A program made the translations under genes and the position numbers. Positions 47,625 to 58,870 of a DNA stretch of 64,000 nucleotides are shown one piece after another. The stretch lies in assembly GCA_038501785.1 (NCBI GenBank), contig JBAMJR010000040.1, positions 6,783,501-6,847,500 of the forward strand. Reading direction: 5' to 3'. Under the pieces are notes generated by a model, which did no database searches, had not been told where the DNA came from, and saw only the letters and a list, made by a program, of their open reading frames with translations. Position 1 is the first letter of the stretch. Each line of letters starts with the position of its first letter. Source of the DNA: Myoxocephalus aenaeus (taxonomy: Eukaryota > Chordata > Actinopteri > Perciformes > Cottidae).

Positions 47625-48168
47625 GTCAGGGCCATGTAAAGAAATGGTTTCGTAGTTTGGCATGGACCTGACCTCAACCTCTTGCCAATACCGTTTGGGA
47701 TGCTCTTGTTGGGAGAAACTTTCTGGAGCAAGGTTCTGATGGAGACCCTTCCCCAAAGACTGAAGGATGCTGAAGCAGCATACTCATGGTTCAAAACACG
47801 GACAATCCCAGATGGGACAACTGGAAGCAGCCTGTCAATCACAAGGTAGCCACGCCCTAATGCATAGCCGGCTTTATGGCCTATTTAAGTCAAAATGGGA
47901 TCATAATTTTATAAATGAACATGATGCTGTATTACAAAAAGACTTGAGATTGACACCATAAACACATGTTTACAATGTTTACTGAGGTAATAAATCAAGA
48001 GAGAAGTCATTTTCCCATAGATGTCTATAGAATCAGACTTCAACCAGAGGTGTCGCCCCCTGATGGGCATTAGAAATAATGCATGTTTAAGGCACATCCA
48101 CATTGGCATCACTTTTCAGAACCTGAGGTTGGCGCCTGGTGTCCACATACTTTTGGCCACATAACGTC
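47625..48168 (+). mobile_element. Tc1-like element end, split by the percomorph repeat
   Basis: GGACCTGACCTCAACC (near 47663) corresponds to the PDLNP motif around the second catalytic Asp region of Tc1-type DDE transposases, and AGACCCTTCCCCAAAGACT resembles the segment encoding the C-terminal end. The terminus GGTGTCCACATACTTTTGGCC at 48138-48158 is a known fish Tc1-like end. Between them, 47831-48134 is occupied by a copy of the percomorph repeat. The left half of the element is missing and the coding sequence is broken. Confidence 0.6.
47831..48134 (+). repeat. Percomorph dispersed repeat, shorter copy
   Basis: It shares CCTGTCAATCACAAGGTAG (compare 33306-33328), CATGATGCTGTATT, CAACCAGAGGTGTCG, CCCCTGATGGGC and TTTAAGGCACATCC with the copy split at 33.1-34.9 kb. 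The 5' part seen at 33118-33300 is absent. Confidence 0.75.
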
Positions 48169-50080
48169 TATATACTGATTTACAGAGCTGCTGTGGAAAT
48201 AAGGCTGCAAAGCATGAAAGTCAGGACTGACACTGAGACGACACAGTGAGGGAGAGAAGAGCAAGGCAGAGGGAAAAGAAGATTCAAAGAACACACCACT
48301 TGAGGAAATGTCTCTTCTGACATCATCAAATGCTGCCTGAAACAGTGCCAGGCATATGAATAGAAGTGCAAGGGATTCTGGGAAAAGAAATTCATAAGTT
48401 CGCCTGCTGCCAAGGGTGAATCTCTGAACTCTGTCTGAGAGGCGCAGGGTAGCCAGGGAAAGCTCCTCCAATCCAGGGCCGGTCTGTCAAGTAGTGAGTA
48501 ATGGTGAATGACATCGCTGATCTCCCCCAATCCTTTTTTAACATTTTATTGTTTCTTCTTCAAAAGGGTACACAAGCTCCATGTTTGTCTTTTTCCCACT
48601 TAAAAAAAGTTCTTGGCTTGGTTCTCTTTTGTCTGTGTTTTTTTCTATTTTTACCCTCAGGAGAGAACATTTTCATCATTTATCTGAATGGGCTGAAAGG
48701 GTTGCAGGACATACTAATGGATTAATGGCTACTTAACCAGATGCAGAGTTTTCTACCGTTTGAAAAATCTAATCTCTCACCCATACGCTAAAGTCTAACA
48801 TCTGCATGCTAACAGGCTCGGACTGACAATTCAAAGATGTTTAGCATACATAATGTTTAGCATGTTTACCATCTTCACTACGCACATTAGCAGTATCCGA
48901 TGATACAACTGATGTATTTGGTCATAAAACAAGGTATTGTACAAAATAAAATTGTGACCCAATGCTGGCTCTATAGAGGAGAAGTCAGAGGGGCGGGCAG
49001 GATATGATTGTCTGTGAAAAAAACAAATATAGTGCATAACAGCATCCTGTGGATAAACAGCTGTTGGCTGGAACAAACCGATTGACAGTCTTTCCTGGAG
49101 CCACACTGTTAAATTGCATGAACTTAACTAACCCGACCAAACGACTGCTCGTGATCTGCTGAGACGTATGCTTCAGAAATTAATACGGCATACATTTGCA
49201 GTATTTTTTTAATTTTCGGTGCTCTCCAGGACAGCCTGTCCCCTCCCCCGAGCCTGAGGCTCAAAGAATAATATGACACGTCCACCTTAAGTCAAGGTGA
49301 CAACCATAATAAAACTCAGATAAAAATACTCCGTAGTTATTAACGGTAGAGGTTAACGCAGTCATCATCAGTTTGAACACTAATGCCAATGTTCAGCTGG
49401 TCAGATGTTCCCTTGCAGTCAAAATTAGGAAACCTATTAAACATATGCTGTGCTATTTCAAATGCCTCCTTGAGTCATATGCGTGACTTGTAAACTGAAA
49501 CTACTTTACATTTGCACATACATCAAGTTACCATGGGAACTTTCATCTGGAGGAAAAAGCCTAGCACATATAAAACCAACCATGTGTTTAAAATCACACA
49601 AAAACTTGGCAAATAAATAACTGAAAAAGTAATGGGCCTTTCTTCAAGGTCCAACTGATATTACTAGTTATGAATCTTAGTCCCCAAATAGTTTTAAACT
49701 GTGACTAAATGATTGCAGTGTGAAGTCCTGTAGCTCATGAGTTGCTCTTCTACAGTCCCATCTTTCAAAAACTATCATCAAATACCATGTTCCCTTCCAG
49801 ATACCAATTCTGATCGAGAACTTGCGTATCGGCCGATACCGAGTACATTAAAAACAAAAAAGGTCATAGTTACCTTATCTGTTCTCATATTGCTGTGAAA
49901 AATACTCGCCAAAGACTACCAGAGTACATTTAAACACATCATAATAACTTTAATTAAAAAAAAGACCTTTTTACTAAATAGAGCTTGAACGAGCCATAAT
50001 GTAACTCAATGCCACCTCTGTACATTAGCTCATTCATAGCTTATTCATATTGTAGGATTGTACTGCCCACCAGCTGCTGA
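48169..50080. other. Non-genic interval; degenerate hAT-like end near 49.8 kb
   Basis: No gene recognised. GATACCAATTCTGATCGAG and TATCGGCCGATACCGAGTAC at 49800-49850 resemble one side of a hAT family. GATATCGGATAAATG and TGCCGTTATCGGAGGC at 52305-52376 could be the other side, in which case the LTR and MITE between them are insertions into it. Confidence 0.4.
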
Positions 50081-50191
50081 TGTTACGGCCTGCCTATGGT
50101 GCCTAGGGGTACACAGGCGTAACACACATTTATAGGGAAAAATAGAAAGGAAGGAAAACAATAAGGTGGGATATTTAAGCGGCAATACATA

Positions 50192-50197
50192 TTTATT
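50192..50197 (-). promoter_or_regulatory. Candidate LTR poly(A) signal
   Basis: AATAAA on the minus strand within the putative LTR, downstream of the TATA box in the same orientation. Confidence 0.4.
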
Positions 50198-50529
50198 GAC
50201 AACTTATCAGTTAACAAAAAGGTAAGTCAACTAAAATGGAAGCAAAGGCATCAGGGTCTCAAAGGCCAAAACAACAACAAAAATCCCCAACACTAGCTAG
50301 AACAAAAAGTCTTTCTTGCTATTGTAGTAAAAGGAAAACAATACTGACTGACCCCCCTGTCTAGCCACAAAACAGGAGAAACAGGAATGACAAAAAAAAT
50401 GGCAGAGAACCTCTACACAGCTTCCCCCAAAATACCAATGGTAGCCTGCACTCAGGCGCCATTCAACCGCAGGTCCGCCCGCTCGCCGCTCAGAGAGGAA
50501 GAGGAGAGAGAGAGCACTGGATCTGGGCG

Positions 50530-50538
50530 TATATATAT
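50530..50538 (-). promoter_or_regulatory. Candidate LTR TATA box
   Basis: TATATATAT flanked by GC-rich sequence (GGGCGTATATATATCCAGCC), about 340 bp upstream of AATAAA on the minus strand, as expected for the U3/R border of an LTR. Confidence 0.4.
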
Positions 50539-51336
50539 CCAGCCCACTGATTGTCTGATGTCTCTCAGGTGGCGCTGCTCCAGGTGTGCCAAATCTGAAA
50601 CGATTATACAGCAAGAGGCTCGTTCGTTAGAGCTGCGCCTCGCCTGGAATCCAGACGAGAGCAGGCGGCCGCAGCAGGAGGCGGTGACAAGAAACTGCGA
50701 TCAAGTCGGACAGTTTTAGGCTGCCTTCAAAGTATACACAGGAAGACACAGAAAAAATGACTTCCTGTTAGTTCCGAACTTTTGTCTACTTGTAGTTTTC
50801 AGATCACGTTTGGATTTATTCATATGTGTTTGTAAATATATATTTATGTAGACATGTATGTGTAGCTGCATCCTTTGGTCTTTTTATGTCTGCCTGTGAA
50901 ATACATTACTACTGGTTTAGATATGTGTTGTATAAATACGATTTTCTATTAACAACCACACAAAATATGTTTTAAGATTAAACATGAGACGAATAATCAA
51001 CAATCAAGCGTTAAGTATTACAACTACACATAAAATAAGGATTTTCTAGAACACGTGGTGTTTGCTGTCAGATCTAAGAGCCAATCAGCTCTCTGATGTG
51101 GCGAGAGCCAGGCGTTTCCCATCATGCACTGGGCCAAGCAGTCGGGGGAGAGCCACTGCAGCGCCTGCCTCTGAAATCGACGGCCGGCTTGCTCTCGCGA
51201 GAGTATCGTTGACCACGTGTGCATGACGTCAGAGCAAGTCGGGAGCAAGTCGGACACAAATCTAACCGGCATGCATTGCGCGCCGATCGCCGCCGATCGA
51301 TTCTGCGCAGAACTGGCTCATCTCGAACGAGCCTAA

Positions 51337-51744
51337 TGCCGTGTTCACACCAAAACAGTTGCGAAATATTCGCGCGTCCAGATTACATGTTAAGTCAATG
51401 CACAGCCGCGTTAGTTTGCGAAAAAGCGGATTTTTCGCCGGGCGGCGCGATACTGGCGAAATGGCGTTGCGAATATTCGCAACTCCGCTTTTTCGCTTTT
51501 TCGCCCGACGCGGAGTTGCGAAAGCCAATCAGCATAAAGTATAAAGCAGAACTAGTGGTTATTTCAATGGTCAATGGCGGAAATAGTAAATGTTTTCACT
51601 GACATGGAGATAAGCCCCGCCCCCTTTCCCCAGCGATGGTTGCGAAAAACGAATTAACCACTAGAGCGAGTTTTTTGCCGGGCGGCGCGATATAGGCGAA
51701 GTGGCGTTGCGAATATTCGCAACTGTTTTGGTGTGAACACGGCA
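51337..51744. mobile_element. Harbinger-like MITE, complete, 408 bp
   Basis: Inverted repeats start TGCCGTGTTCACACCAAAAC and are identical over 29 bp by direct reading. TAA flanks both ends (51334-51336 and 51745-51747). The interior is built from repeated TTCGCAAC and GCGAATATTCGC words and the block GATAAGCCCCGCCCC. A 3-bp TWA duplication is typical of PIF/Harbinger. It is a deletion derivative of the type seen at 21645-22260 and lies inside the putative LTR. Confidence 0.85.
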
Positions 51745-51887
51745 TAAGAGGGTGAAGTTAAATCAGGGGGCGTAACAGCTGACGTTAACAAGCTCTTCAG
51801 CCAATCACCACACAGTATTTCTGTCCACAGGGTAGCATCGCCAGTGAACAAAAGGTGAGTGTGAGAGTATTTAACCACAGATGTGTT

Positions 51888-52212
51888 GTACCGTAAACGT
51901 CGGGTTACAAGCCGCTACTACCTTCGGTCAGTGTCCCCGTTAGCTCCCCGCTGTAGCCAGCTGGGGCTCCTGCTAGCGCTCCGTCACTTCCCCGCTAACT
52001 TCCGCTAGCTCCCCGAAAACCACCGAAGGTAGCGGGACCAGGCTCGACACCCGACTTGGGCAGAGGGGACGCGGGCAGTAGCAGCAGCAGCGGGCAGTAG
52101 CAGCAGAAGCGGCCGGTAGCAGCAGAAGCGCTAGCTAGCAGTGCTACTAGCTTGCTACAGCGGGGACACTGATCAGCCGTAGGAGCGGCTTGTAACCCGA
52201 CGTTTACGGTAC
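51888..52212. mobile_element. MITE with perfect 29-bp inverted ends
   Basis: 51888-51916 and 52184-52212 are exact reverse complements (GTACCGTAAACGTCGGGTTA and nine more bases). The body holds GCTAGC-rich sequence and a GCAGTAGCAGCAGCAG tract. The target duplication is not clear, perhaps TA. No coding capacity. A partial copy is at 18404-18563. Confidence 0.9.
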
Positions 52213-54352
52213 TAGCTTTCATTGGGGCTGTACGGCTTGGGCAGGATGTACGGATCGGGTAGAGTTACATGTGTACATGAGCTATTAAATGGTATGATAA
52301 CCTGATATCGGATAAATGTACAGATTTGCACACTCCCTGGTACCCGATTAAGCAGTTTTGCCGTTATCGGAGGCATTTTCGAAACTGTATCGAAACAAAA
52401 AAAAAAAGAGTATAACTATGTTAAATACAACTTCCATCAGGAACTTTACGCCTTGCTTCTCCATTTGTCTTTTGCTTCGTGCTTCTGTCCTTTTCCTTCA
52501 CTTCTGCTTCTTGTCCCCCCAACGCAGCCCCTTTTGGAGCAGGCAGGCGAGGTGATTCGGCGGCTGGATGAGACGCCTCTTTAGTGTTGACAGGTTAGCA
52601 GACAGAGAAGCTGAAAGACGGAGGTTAGACGGGCAGATGCATATATTCCCCGAGCCACGCATGTCTGCTTGAGGGATGGTCTTCAATTGCCTGCATTTAT
52701 TCAGCAGTTATTTTACACCACAAGTGATAATCATGAGGTTTCTTGACATTTTATTTTTTTCTCTGTCTTTGGTCCAAAGCGCTCATTGCTGTTTTGTTCC
52801 TGCGTCCCAATATAGCACACACACACGCACACACACACACATGCACGCACGCACACTGACAGAAATAAACAGAGCTTACAACTGTCGAAATGATTGAGCA
52901 ATTTCTTCATCTTCCTCTCCTTTGATCCTACTCTTCTTCGCCCGTTTACTTTCTGCCGCTCTCTTATCTCCGTTTCTGCCTATGAACCATAAATGCATGA
53001 AAAAGAGCGGGAGCAGCCGGGTGAATTCACTATGACCCTGTTCCCATGGAAACACAGGTAGCAACTCTCAAGGTGATGCTGTATTTAGAATTCTGAAAGA
53101 CACACACACACACACACACACACACGTACATATTTTTGCTAGTGTTGTAGTGAGAACATGAACGGACGCTATGTTTTCTTACTGCTACCCGTTTGGCCTT
53201 TAACATATTGAACTACAAAGTAAATGTTTTACAAATAAGTTCGAACAGATTTCCTACTTTGAGACATCAGATGTGTTATTTTGAGCTGAACATTCTCAAT
53301 GCTGCTTTTATGGTCCTACTTTTTTTTTTTTTTAGGTAAAGGCCTGTTATAAAACTTTTTTTTAAACTTGACTCCTATCCCTGGATCCCAAGATATCCCA
53401 ACCTGTTTGGAGTCTACAGGAGACGGCATTCAAGCAGAGACCAGCACCCTAAAACTCCATTGGAGGAGAGACGGTCATAGTTGACAATGGACTTTATTAA
53501 AAGATATGACCTTTTGACAAAAATGGAATATGTTTTATGACCGACCTGGTGCAAGATTCACATAGGGGAGCGCAGGCTCTCTCCACAACCTCCACTTGTA
53601 CAGACTGAACGTTTAACTCGTCGTCACGCAGTGGTACATGGACACGTGTGTGCAAATTTATCTGCTCTGGTGTCACAAAGAGCTCACTTTTTATAAGCAT
53701 TGTTAGTATCATTAGTCTACAAATTGAATAATGACCAACAGGTAGAGACTAGATGTGGGAATTACAGAGTGACTCACGATTGGTTGCCGATGATAATTTA
53801 TGATCAGCACTTCTGCGATACGCGATACATTGGAAGACAGTCATACGATTCATGACGATATCTCTGGAACTGATTTTGTATGTCCCCTGAAAAGGCAAAA
53901 AAGCAAGAGGGGAACCCAGGAAGGGTCTTCCAGCTCCATTGTTATATGAGCGCTCGCCAAAGCGTGACTGACTCCCACGCAAATCAACCACGGAACCAAT
54001 GATTCACTCGATTCCCTCGCTCGCCAGTAGGCTTCTATCTTTTCAACCCGTTACCACTGCTGAGTCTGTTTGACATCATGGAGTCAAATGCATATCGTAG
54101 ACCCTTCTGTCTGCTTCTTTTTTAAATCACTCAGATCATATATTAGATCCCAGATTAGGTCATATTTACTCAGGGAGTGCAATTAGTGAGAGCGTGGACT
54201 TCATGGTTACTCTGACAGCTTGACAAAGTAGCAGCAGGGGGGGCGGGGCTTAGCAAAGGGTCAATTATGTATTTATTCACTCCATTGTGATGTCAAATTC
54301 ACGGAATTTGCCAACTGACATCAAAATAGTATTAGCTTAGTGCTTCTTGAAC
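52213..54352. other. Non-genic interval
   Basis: No gene recognised. (CA)n-type tracts lie at about 52818-52856 and 53100-53126. GGGAATTACAGAGTGACTC and following words (53757-53870) look like a decayed repeat but were not assigned. Confidence 0.5.
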
Positions 54353-54353
54353 G

Positions 54354-54430
<77 letters not shown>
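54353..54430. repeat. (CA)n microsatellite
   Basis: About 38 CA units. Confidence 0.97.
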
Positions 54431-54434
<4 letters not shown>

Positions 54435-56165
54435 ACTGCAACTTATCAACATGAATGTGTGTAGTCTTTCTAATGTAAACTGAACTGCCAGAATGCGGGA
54501 ATAAAAAATAAAAAAAATAATAAAATATGCCTCATTAAAGTATATAAAGTTGACAACTCCTTCATAATGTTTTCAAAGTGAAAAAGTGGTGTGACACCCG
54601 AAAACAAACCAGATGTTTTCCGATAAACACAAATTCATTTTGTTCACGTCATAAAAGACGAGGTCAGAGGTCTGTTTGCGTCGGATGGAGGAAGTGGTGA
54701 GTTACCATGCAGAGATAGTAAATAAGCCTGGACAGCAGTCGATCTGGTGAGAGCAACGTACTCTCTAGCGCCCCCCTGTTGCCCGCTTAAAGCCAGAAGA
54801 ACGACAATGAAAAATATACGACGTGCGAGATGGAAGAAGAGTTGAAATGATGGCATGCGATCACCGGGAGCGTAGTTACTGAGTGATTTATCTCAAAGAC
54901 ATTGCAAATGCTGAACAGATTGCTCGTAACATCTTTTACTGAGCAGTTTACAATCACAGATGGATTACTCGTCTAGCTCATGAAATCATGTTAAAACCAC
55001 ATAAAGTATACAAAATACTGCGTTTGCCCAGTTTGCTTTCAGACCACTTGGATGTTGACATGGACCCTGCTTTCCATGTCTCCCGTCCGGTTGTTAGTCC
55101 GCACCAGAGCTTGATTCTGAGCTTTCACACCAGCCCGAACGCACCATGGGATCAATTGAACCAAACCAAACGTATCTGGTGGAAAATAAACTGGTGTAGT
55201 TTTGCAAAAAAAACTGATTTGGTCACAACTTCAACTGGAACTTGGATTGCTCAGAAAAGGATTCAATCATTTCCAGAAGCTGTATTCAGTCATAATCTGG
55301 TTTTATTAATACATTGATTGATAAAATGACTGATTACCGGGCTATAATATGTGACACTGAGTGGCATTACAAAAATACAATAAAGAGTGTATATACACAG
55401 TATTTTAATCTTATAAGGACACAACCTTGTTGCTTTCGCTGTCGTGCTTTACCGCTCTCTTTTTTTGTTGTCTTTATATGAGAAAAGGGATTTGAAATAT
55501 ATCCAGCTATATCACTTAAAAAAAGAAAAACCTTTTTTCCTGTGTAATTGCCTATAATGATGTAGTGACCTGCCATCGTTCTAGACTGAAACAAGTGTTA
55601 TCATGAGCTATTATCTCCTGACTAAATTAAAGAGATTTCAAGGCTATAAAAAGGATATAGGCACCGAAGAAAATGATAATCAAATACTTAATTTAGTCTG
55701 CTATTTTCATCATTTCATGGAGATTTGACAAGGGCTGATTACAGCAGCGTGTTTAAACTATTGCTATCAAAACCACAAATCATGTTAAGGATTTATGGGT
55801 ATAGTGGATGTATTATGTACATTTCTGCTTTAGATACATTTAACAAATGAAACATCTCTCAAAAAAGCGTTTAGAGACATTTGAATCTTCATGAAGGTGG
55901 AATATGCTGCAGGGCCAAATCCTTACTGGTGAAAGCAGGAGGCGCTTCTTTAACGGCAGTGAAAATGTAGTTTTTGAAAAGCTAAATGCCAACAAAAAAA
56001 GGGATTGAAGCAGAATTTGTTTAACTATTACATCCATCTTCTTTCACTACATTTTTACTTTTTGACTGAGGATGGATAATTACAGGCACTAGGAGCATTG
56101 CTCGCTGTGTGACAGAGAGAAGGGAAGAGAAGGTGGACTATTTGCACACAGTGTTTATGTAAGTC

Positions 56166-56166
<1 letters not shown>
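54431..56166. other. Non-genic interval
   Basis: No gene recognised. GTCCGCACCAGAGCTTGATT and TTTCACACCAGCCCGAACGC at 55098-55144 resemble a common fish repeat end; boundaries were not found. The 109-codon frame at 54988-55317 spans it and has no domain. Confidence 0.45.
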
Positions 56167-56208
<42 letters not shown>

Positions 56209-56218
56209 GTAGTAGTAG
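56167..56218. repeat. (TAA)n then (TAG)n microsatellite
   Basis: About 14 TAA units passing into four TAG units. Confidence 0.96.
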
Positions 56219-56290
56219 TGTGAAAGGTCAACGTTATGAATTAATTAAGTTTAATATAGCTATTAAATGCATTTTGTTGTCTGTTTAGAT

Positions 56291-56798
56291 CAGTGGTTCT
56301 CAAACTGTGAGGCGCGACCCTCTAGTGGGGCGCGGAGGTATTATAGGTGGGGCGTGAACATGATAACTTTACATAGTACAAAAGTACAAAGTACACGGAC
56401 ATAAAACGTCATTCATAAATACATGGAGAAATGCCTGTACTTTCATGGAAATGTTTAGTTACGCCGTTAACAGGTTACGATTGCGCGACTTGGCGATTCT
56501 TGGCGTTTTGCTAAAAGCCTCCGTGAGATCTTTTCTGCAGTTGCGTCTCTCAAAACAGAAAACAGATCTCAGCTCAACATTGAGCATGAATTGAGAGCGG
56601 TCGTATCAAATCTACAACCCCGTTTACAAATGGCTTTAAATTCCTCTACAAATACTTTTTTTAGAGTGGCTGCAGCTCCCTGCAATGTTCTAACAAAGAG
56701 ATTGCAGATGTTATTAGTTTTTGTCTGATGGAGCAATCTGGTTTACTTGAAAGTGATTGCAATTTTCTTTATTCTATTATTTGAAAAAGCACGGATGG
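56291..56798 (+). mobile_element. hAT fragment (CAGTGGTTCTCAAAC family)
   Basis: It begins with the terminus CAGTGGTTCTCAAACTGTG and CTCTAGTGGGGCGCGG, matching the right end of the 33.4-34.8-kb element in reverse orientation. It then runs through the transposase C-terminal segment and ends at AAAAGCACGGATGGAG, where unrelated sequence follows. No second terminus or duplication is seen. Less rearranged than the 33-kb copy, so it shows the original order of the family. Confidence 0.8.
56525..56690 (+). pseudogene. hAT transposase C-terminal domain remnant
   Basis: The frame reads REIFSAVASLKTENRSQLN followed by IEHELRAVVSNLQPRL and stays open for some further codons. The FSA-L, RSQL and IEHELR positions match the hAT C-terminal dimerisation domain of the Charlie/ZBED-related type. 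Upstream coding sequence is frameshifted or missing. Orientation is such that the C-terminus points away from the visible terminus at 56291, so part of the end has been rearranged or another end lies beyond. Confidence 0.75.
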
Positions 56799-57259
56799 AG
56801 GAGCGCAAGACTGTGATCCAGTCTGTGATCCAGTCTATGCATACCAGTGGCGGGCCGTGGATTTGGTACCTACGCCTGCTCTGTCTGTTTAGTTTAACAG
56901 CTGATTGCGGCGCGGTGTGTGTGTGCAGCCTTATCCAGTCTTGATGCATGGCCCATTAATGAGGTGAGGTAAAGATATTGGATTAAGAGCAGATTAAAGA
57001 TGATTAATGCAGCATAATGAGGACTAATCTGGTGCTCCACTGTTCCACTCTGTGTTTTAATGTGTGTTTTGCTCTGCCCCTCCTCGCTGGCTGAGTCATC
57101 CGCCTCTAGGTACAGCTGCTGAAATATACATGAGATGTTGGTTTACTGAAATAAAGAAGATCGGTTAGAAAAGAGCTGCACGAGCTGTTTAAACAAGAAG
57201 GCTTGTGTCTCTTAAATCCAGTGGGGGTAAATTATTAGCACTTGTCGACAATCCATTAC

Positions 57260-57260
<1 letters not shown>
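56799..57260. other. Non-genic interval
   Basis: I see no gene or recognisable repeat; a direct GTGATCCAGTCT duplication lies at 56812-56836. Confidence 0.5.

Positions 57261-57338
<78 letters not shown>
57261..57338. repeat. (CA)n microsatellite
   Basis: About 39 CA units. Confidence 0.98.
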
Positions 57339-57340
<2 letters not shown>

Positions 57341-57428
57341 AACACTACAACACCTAACAAACAAACAAACACATGCACTTTGCCATGGCATGACTTACTG
57401 TTGCAGTGCTTCAAGACACACACATTCA

Positions 57429-57429
<1 letters not shown>

Positions 57430-57501
<72 letters not shown>
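57430..57501. repeat. (CA)n microsatellite
   Basis: About 36 CA units, 91 bp after the previous tract. Both together create the 153-codon + and 144-codon minus frames here, which are not genes. Confidence 0.98.
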
Positions 57502-57503
<2 letters not shown>

Positions 57504-58180
57504 CTATGCCCTTGAACAGTGTAAAGAGAAGGGGAAGGTCACAGACAATCATCCCATGGTCCTCTGAGGCCTCCCAGCATTCGGGACGCCACCTTTGGGA
57601 GTCCCACCCCTTCCCCACTGCTCTTTTCTCCCCCTCTTCTCTCCCCACCCCCCTGTCTCTCTCTGCCCTCCTCTTTCTTATACAGCCCAAAGATATCTTT
57701 TAAGAGCAGCTTAGAGATTATTGCTCTAAAATTATAACAACTGTGAGCTATTTGCGATTTAAATAATGACTGATGAGTTACTCCTGAAAATAAATCGTTT
57801 CTAAGGCAAAGTTGCTCATGGTCGAATACAGGTTGTAGTTGGACATCAAACACTGTCCTTCCTATCCTTCAAACATCTTTGATTCCGTTGAAAACTGTAG
57901 ACCCCATATGGGCTCTAGACCTCTTTTCCCCTCTGTTTGAGTTGTCTTATAAACCCCAAATGAATTCCAATGCTTGTGTTTATTGTATGTATTTGTTCAG
58001 CAAAGTCTTGGAGAAAAAAATGTATATCTGCAAAAAGAAAATCACTTTTAAAAGATATTTTGATCATAACTATAAACATTCAGCATATGTGCAAGGTGTA
58101 TCAAAAAAGGAGTCCTCGAGAGTTCCCGAGTTAAAAAAAAAGTATTGTTCTGTGCCGTAACAACATCCCACAGACTAATA
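57502..58180. other. Non-genic interval
   Basis: I see no gene or recognisable repeat. A CT-rich stretch lies at 57600-57680. Confidence 0.5.
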
Positions 58181-58395
58181 GTGCACCTTTTTAGAAAGAT
58201 TAATATCTAAAGCATCAACATCTGCAACAATAAACACAATCCAGGAAAGGAATGGATTGCTTTGTTAGACTCCCACAGGCCTGTACGGTTACAGTGATGT
58301 GTCTTTGACTGAAATCTGACGTTGTAAGGGCTACTTATAAACGTTTTAGTGAAACGTTAAAATCACCACAGCAAGTTTACGTAAATAATTAAACT
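58181..58395 (-). mobile_element. Dispersed element, copy 2 (inverted, internally deleted)
   Basis: The reverse complement matches 15107-15182 and then 14695-14850 (GCAATCCATTCC joins the two blocks), lacking about 250 bp found between them at 14-15 kb. At its edge GTGCAC is followed by TATTAG, where copy 1 has TA and then the CCCAGCCAGC element. No coding motif. Confidence 0.75.
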
Positions 58396-58452
58396 AATAA
58401 TAAAAAATCTGCTAAATTCAATCACGCCTCCAGACTCCAGACTTGTCTAAAT

Positions 58453-58870
58453 CGGGGGTGGGCAAATTTTTGGCTCAGGGGCCACGATGAGTTGTGGAAA
58501 GACGTGGCCGGGCCAGTATCAGATGGATGGAGAGTGTTTGTGTGAACTAATATAAAAAAAAGTAAAAGCCATTAACTAAAAAGTAAAGAAAACTTACATT
58601 TAATTTCAGTGGGAACAGTGTTGTTGGTCACTCTTTTTTTGCCAGTGACTTTTTTGGGGGTTTTAGCAATTCTCAGGACAGATCTGAGGTGTTCATCAGG
58701 TAACTGGGATGTGTTGATGTTCATCACGCTGAACTTCTGCTCACACGCAGGTAGAACCAAACAACCGCAGCATCCTCTGTGCATCCTCCTGATGTTTAGT
58801 GAAGCATACAACTCATCCAGTTTAATGGAGTTGAACTTCTCCTTTAAGACGGAGTCACATTGAATAACTC
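58453..58870 (-). mobile_element. hAT fragment (GGGGTGGGCAAA family)
   Basis: It starts CGGGGGTGGGCAAATTTTTG, then GGCTCAGGGGCCAC, a widespread vertebrate hAT terminus. The adjoining minus-strand sequence encodes the C-terminal part of a transposase, so the terminus is the 3' end of the element. The 5' part is missing beyond about 58870. Confidence 0.7.
58572..58850 (-). pseudogene. hAT transposase C-terminus remnant
   Basis: The minus frame reads LDELYASLNIRRMH, then ACEQKFSVMNINTSQLPDEHLRSVLRIAKT in two pieces: CEQKFSVMNINTSQ and LPDEHLRSVLRIAKT. The CEQ-FS-MN-I and LTDEHL-like stretch is the hAT dimerisation region of a lineage different from the one at 56.5 kb. It is followed by a Lys-rich tail and a stop. 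The FGS-Y segment expected before CEQ is replaced, indicating decay or deletion. Confidence 0.75.

Larger units (their letters stand above)
50081..51777 (-). mobile_element. Probable solo LTR (minus orientation), 5-bp target duplication
   Basis: The ends TGTTACG and CGTAACA are 7-bp inverted repeats of TG...CA type, flanked by GCTGA at 50076-50080 and 51778-51782. Read on the minus strand it has a promoter-like order: U3 with the nested MITE, a TATATATAT box at 50530-50538, then a poly(A) signal AATAAA at 50192-50197, about 110 bp before the end. Without the 408-bp MITE the length is about 1.29 kb. No internal retroviral-type genes flank it, hence solo LTR. The TG...CA and 5-bp features fit Gypsy or similar LTR families; the family is not identified, and chance agreement of the ends remains possible. 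Confidence 0.6.

Noticed and set aside
49800..52380. One hAT element spanning both TATCGG-rich ends
   Set aside because: Plausible but ends and duplication could not be defined; mentioned only as context.
55098..55200. Repeat end with CACCAGAGCTTGATT
   Set aside because: Familiar wording but no boundaries or second copy in the window; left as a note in the interval.
57242..57703. Long open frames of Thr-His or Cys-Val repeats (also at 1399, 20351, 26020, 37744, 40116, 43717, 44077, 46632, 60388)
   Set aside because: They are translations of CA/GT microsatellites with chance flanks.
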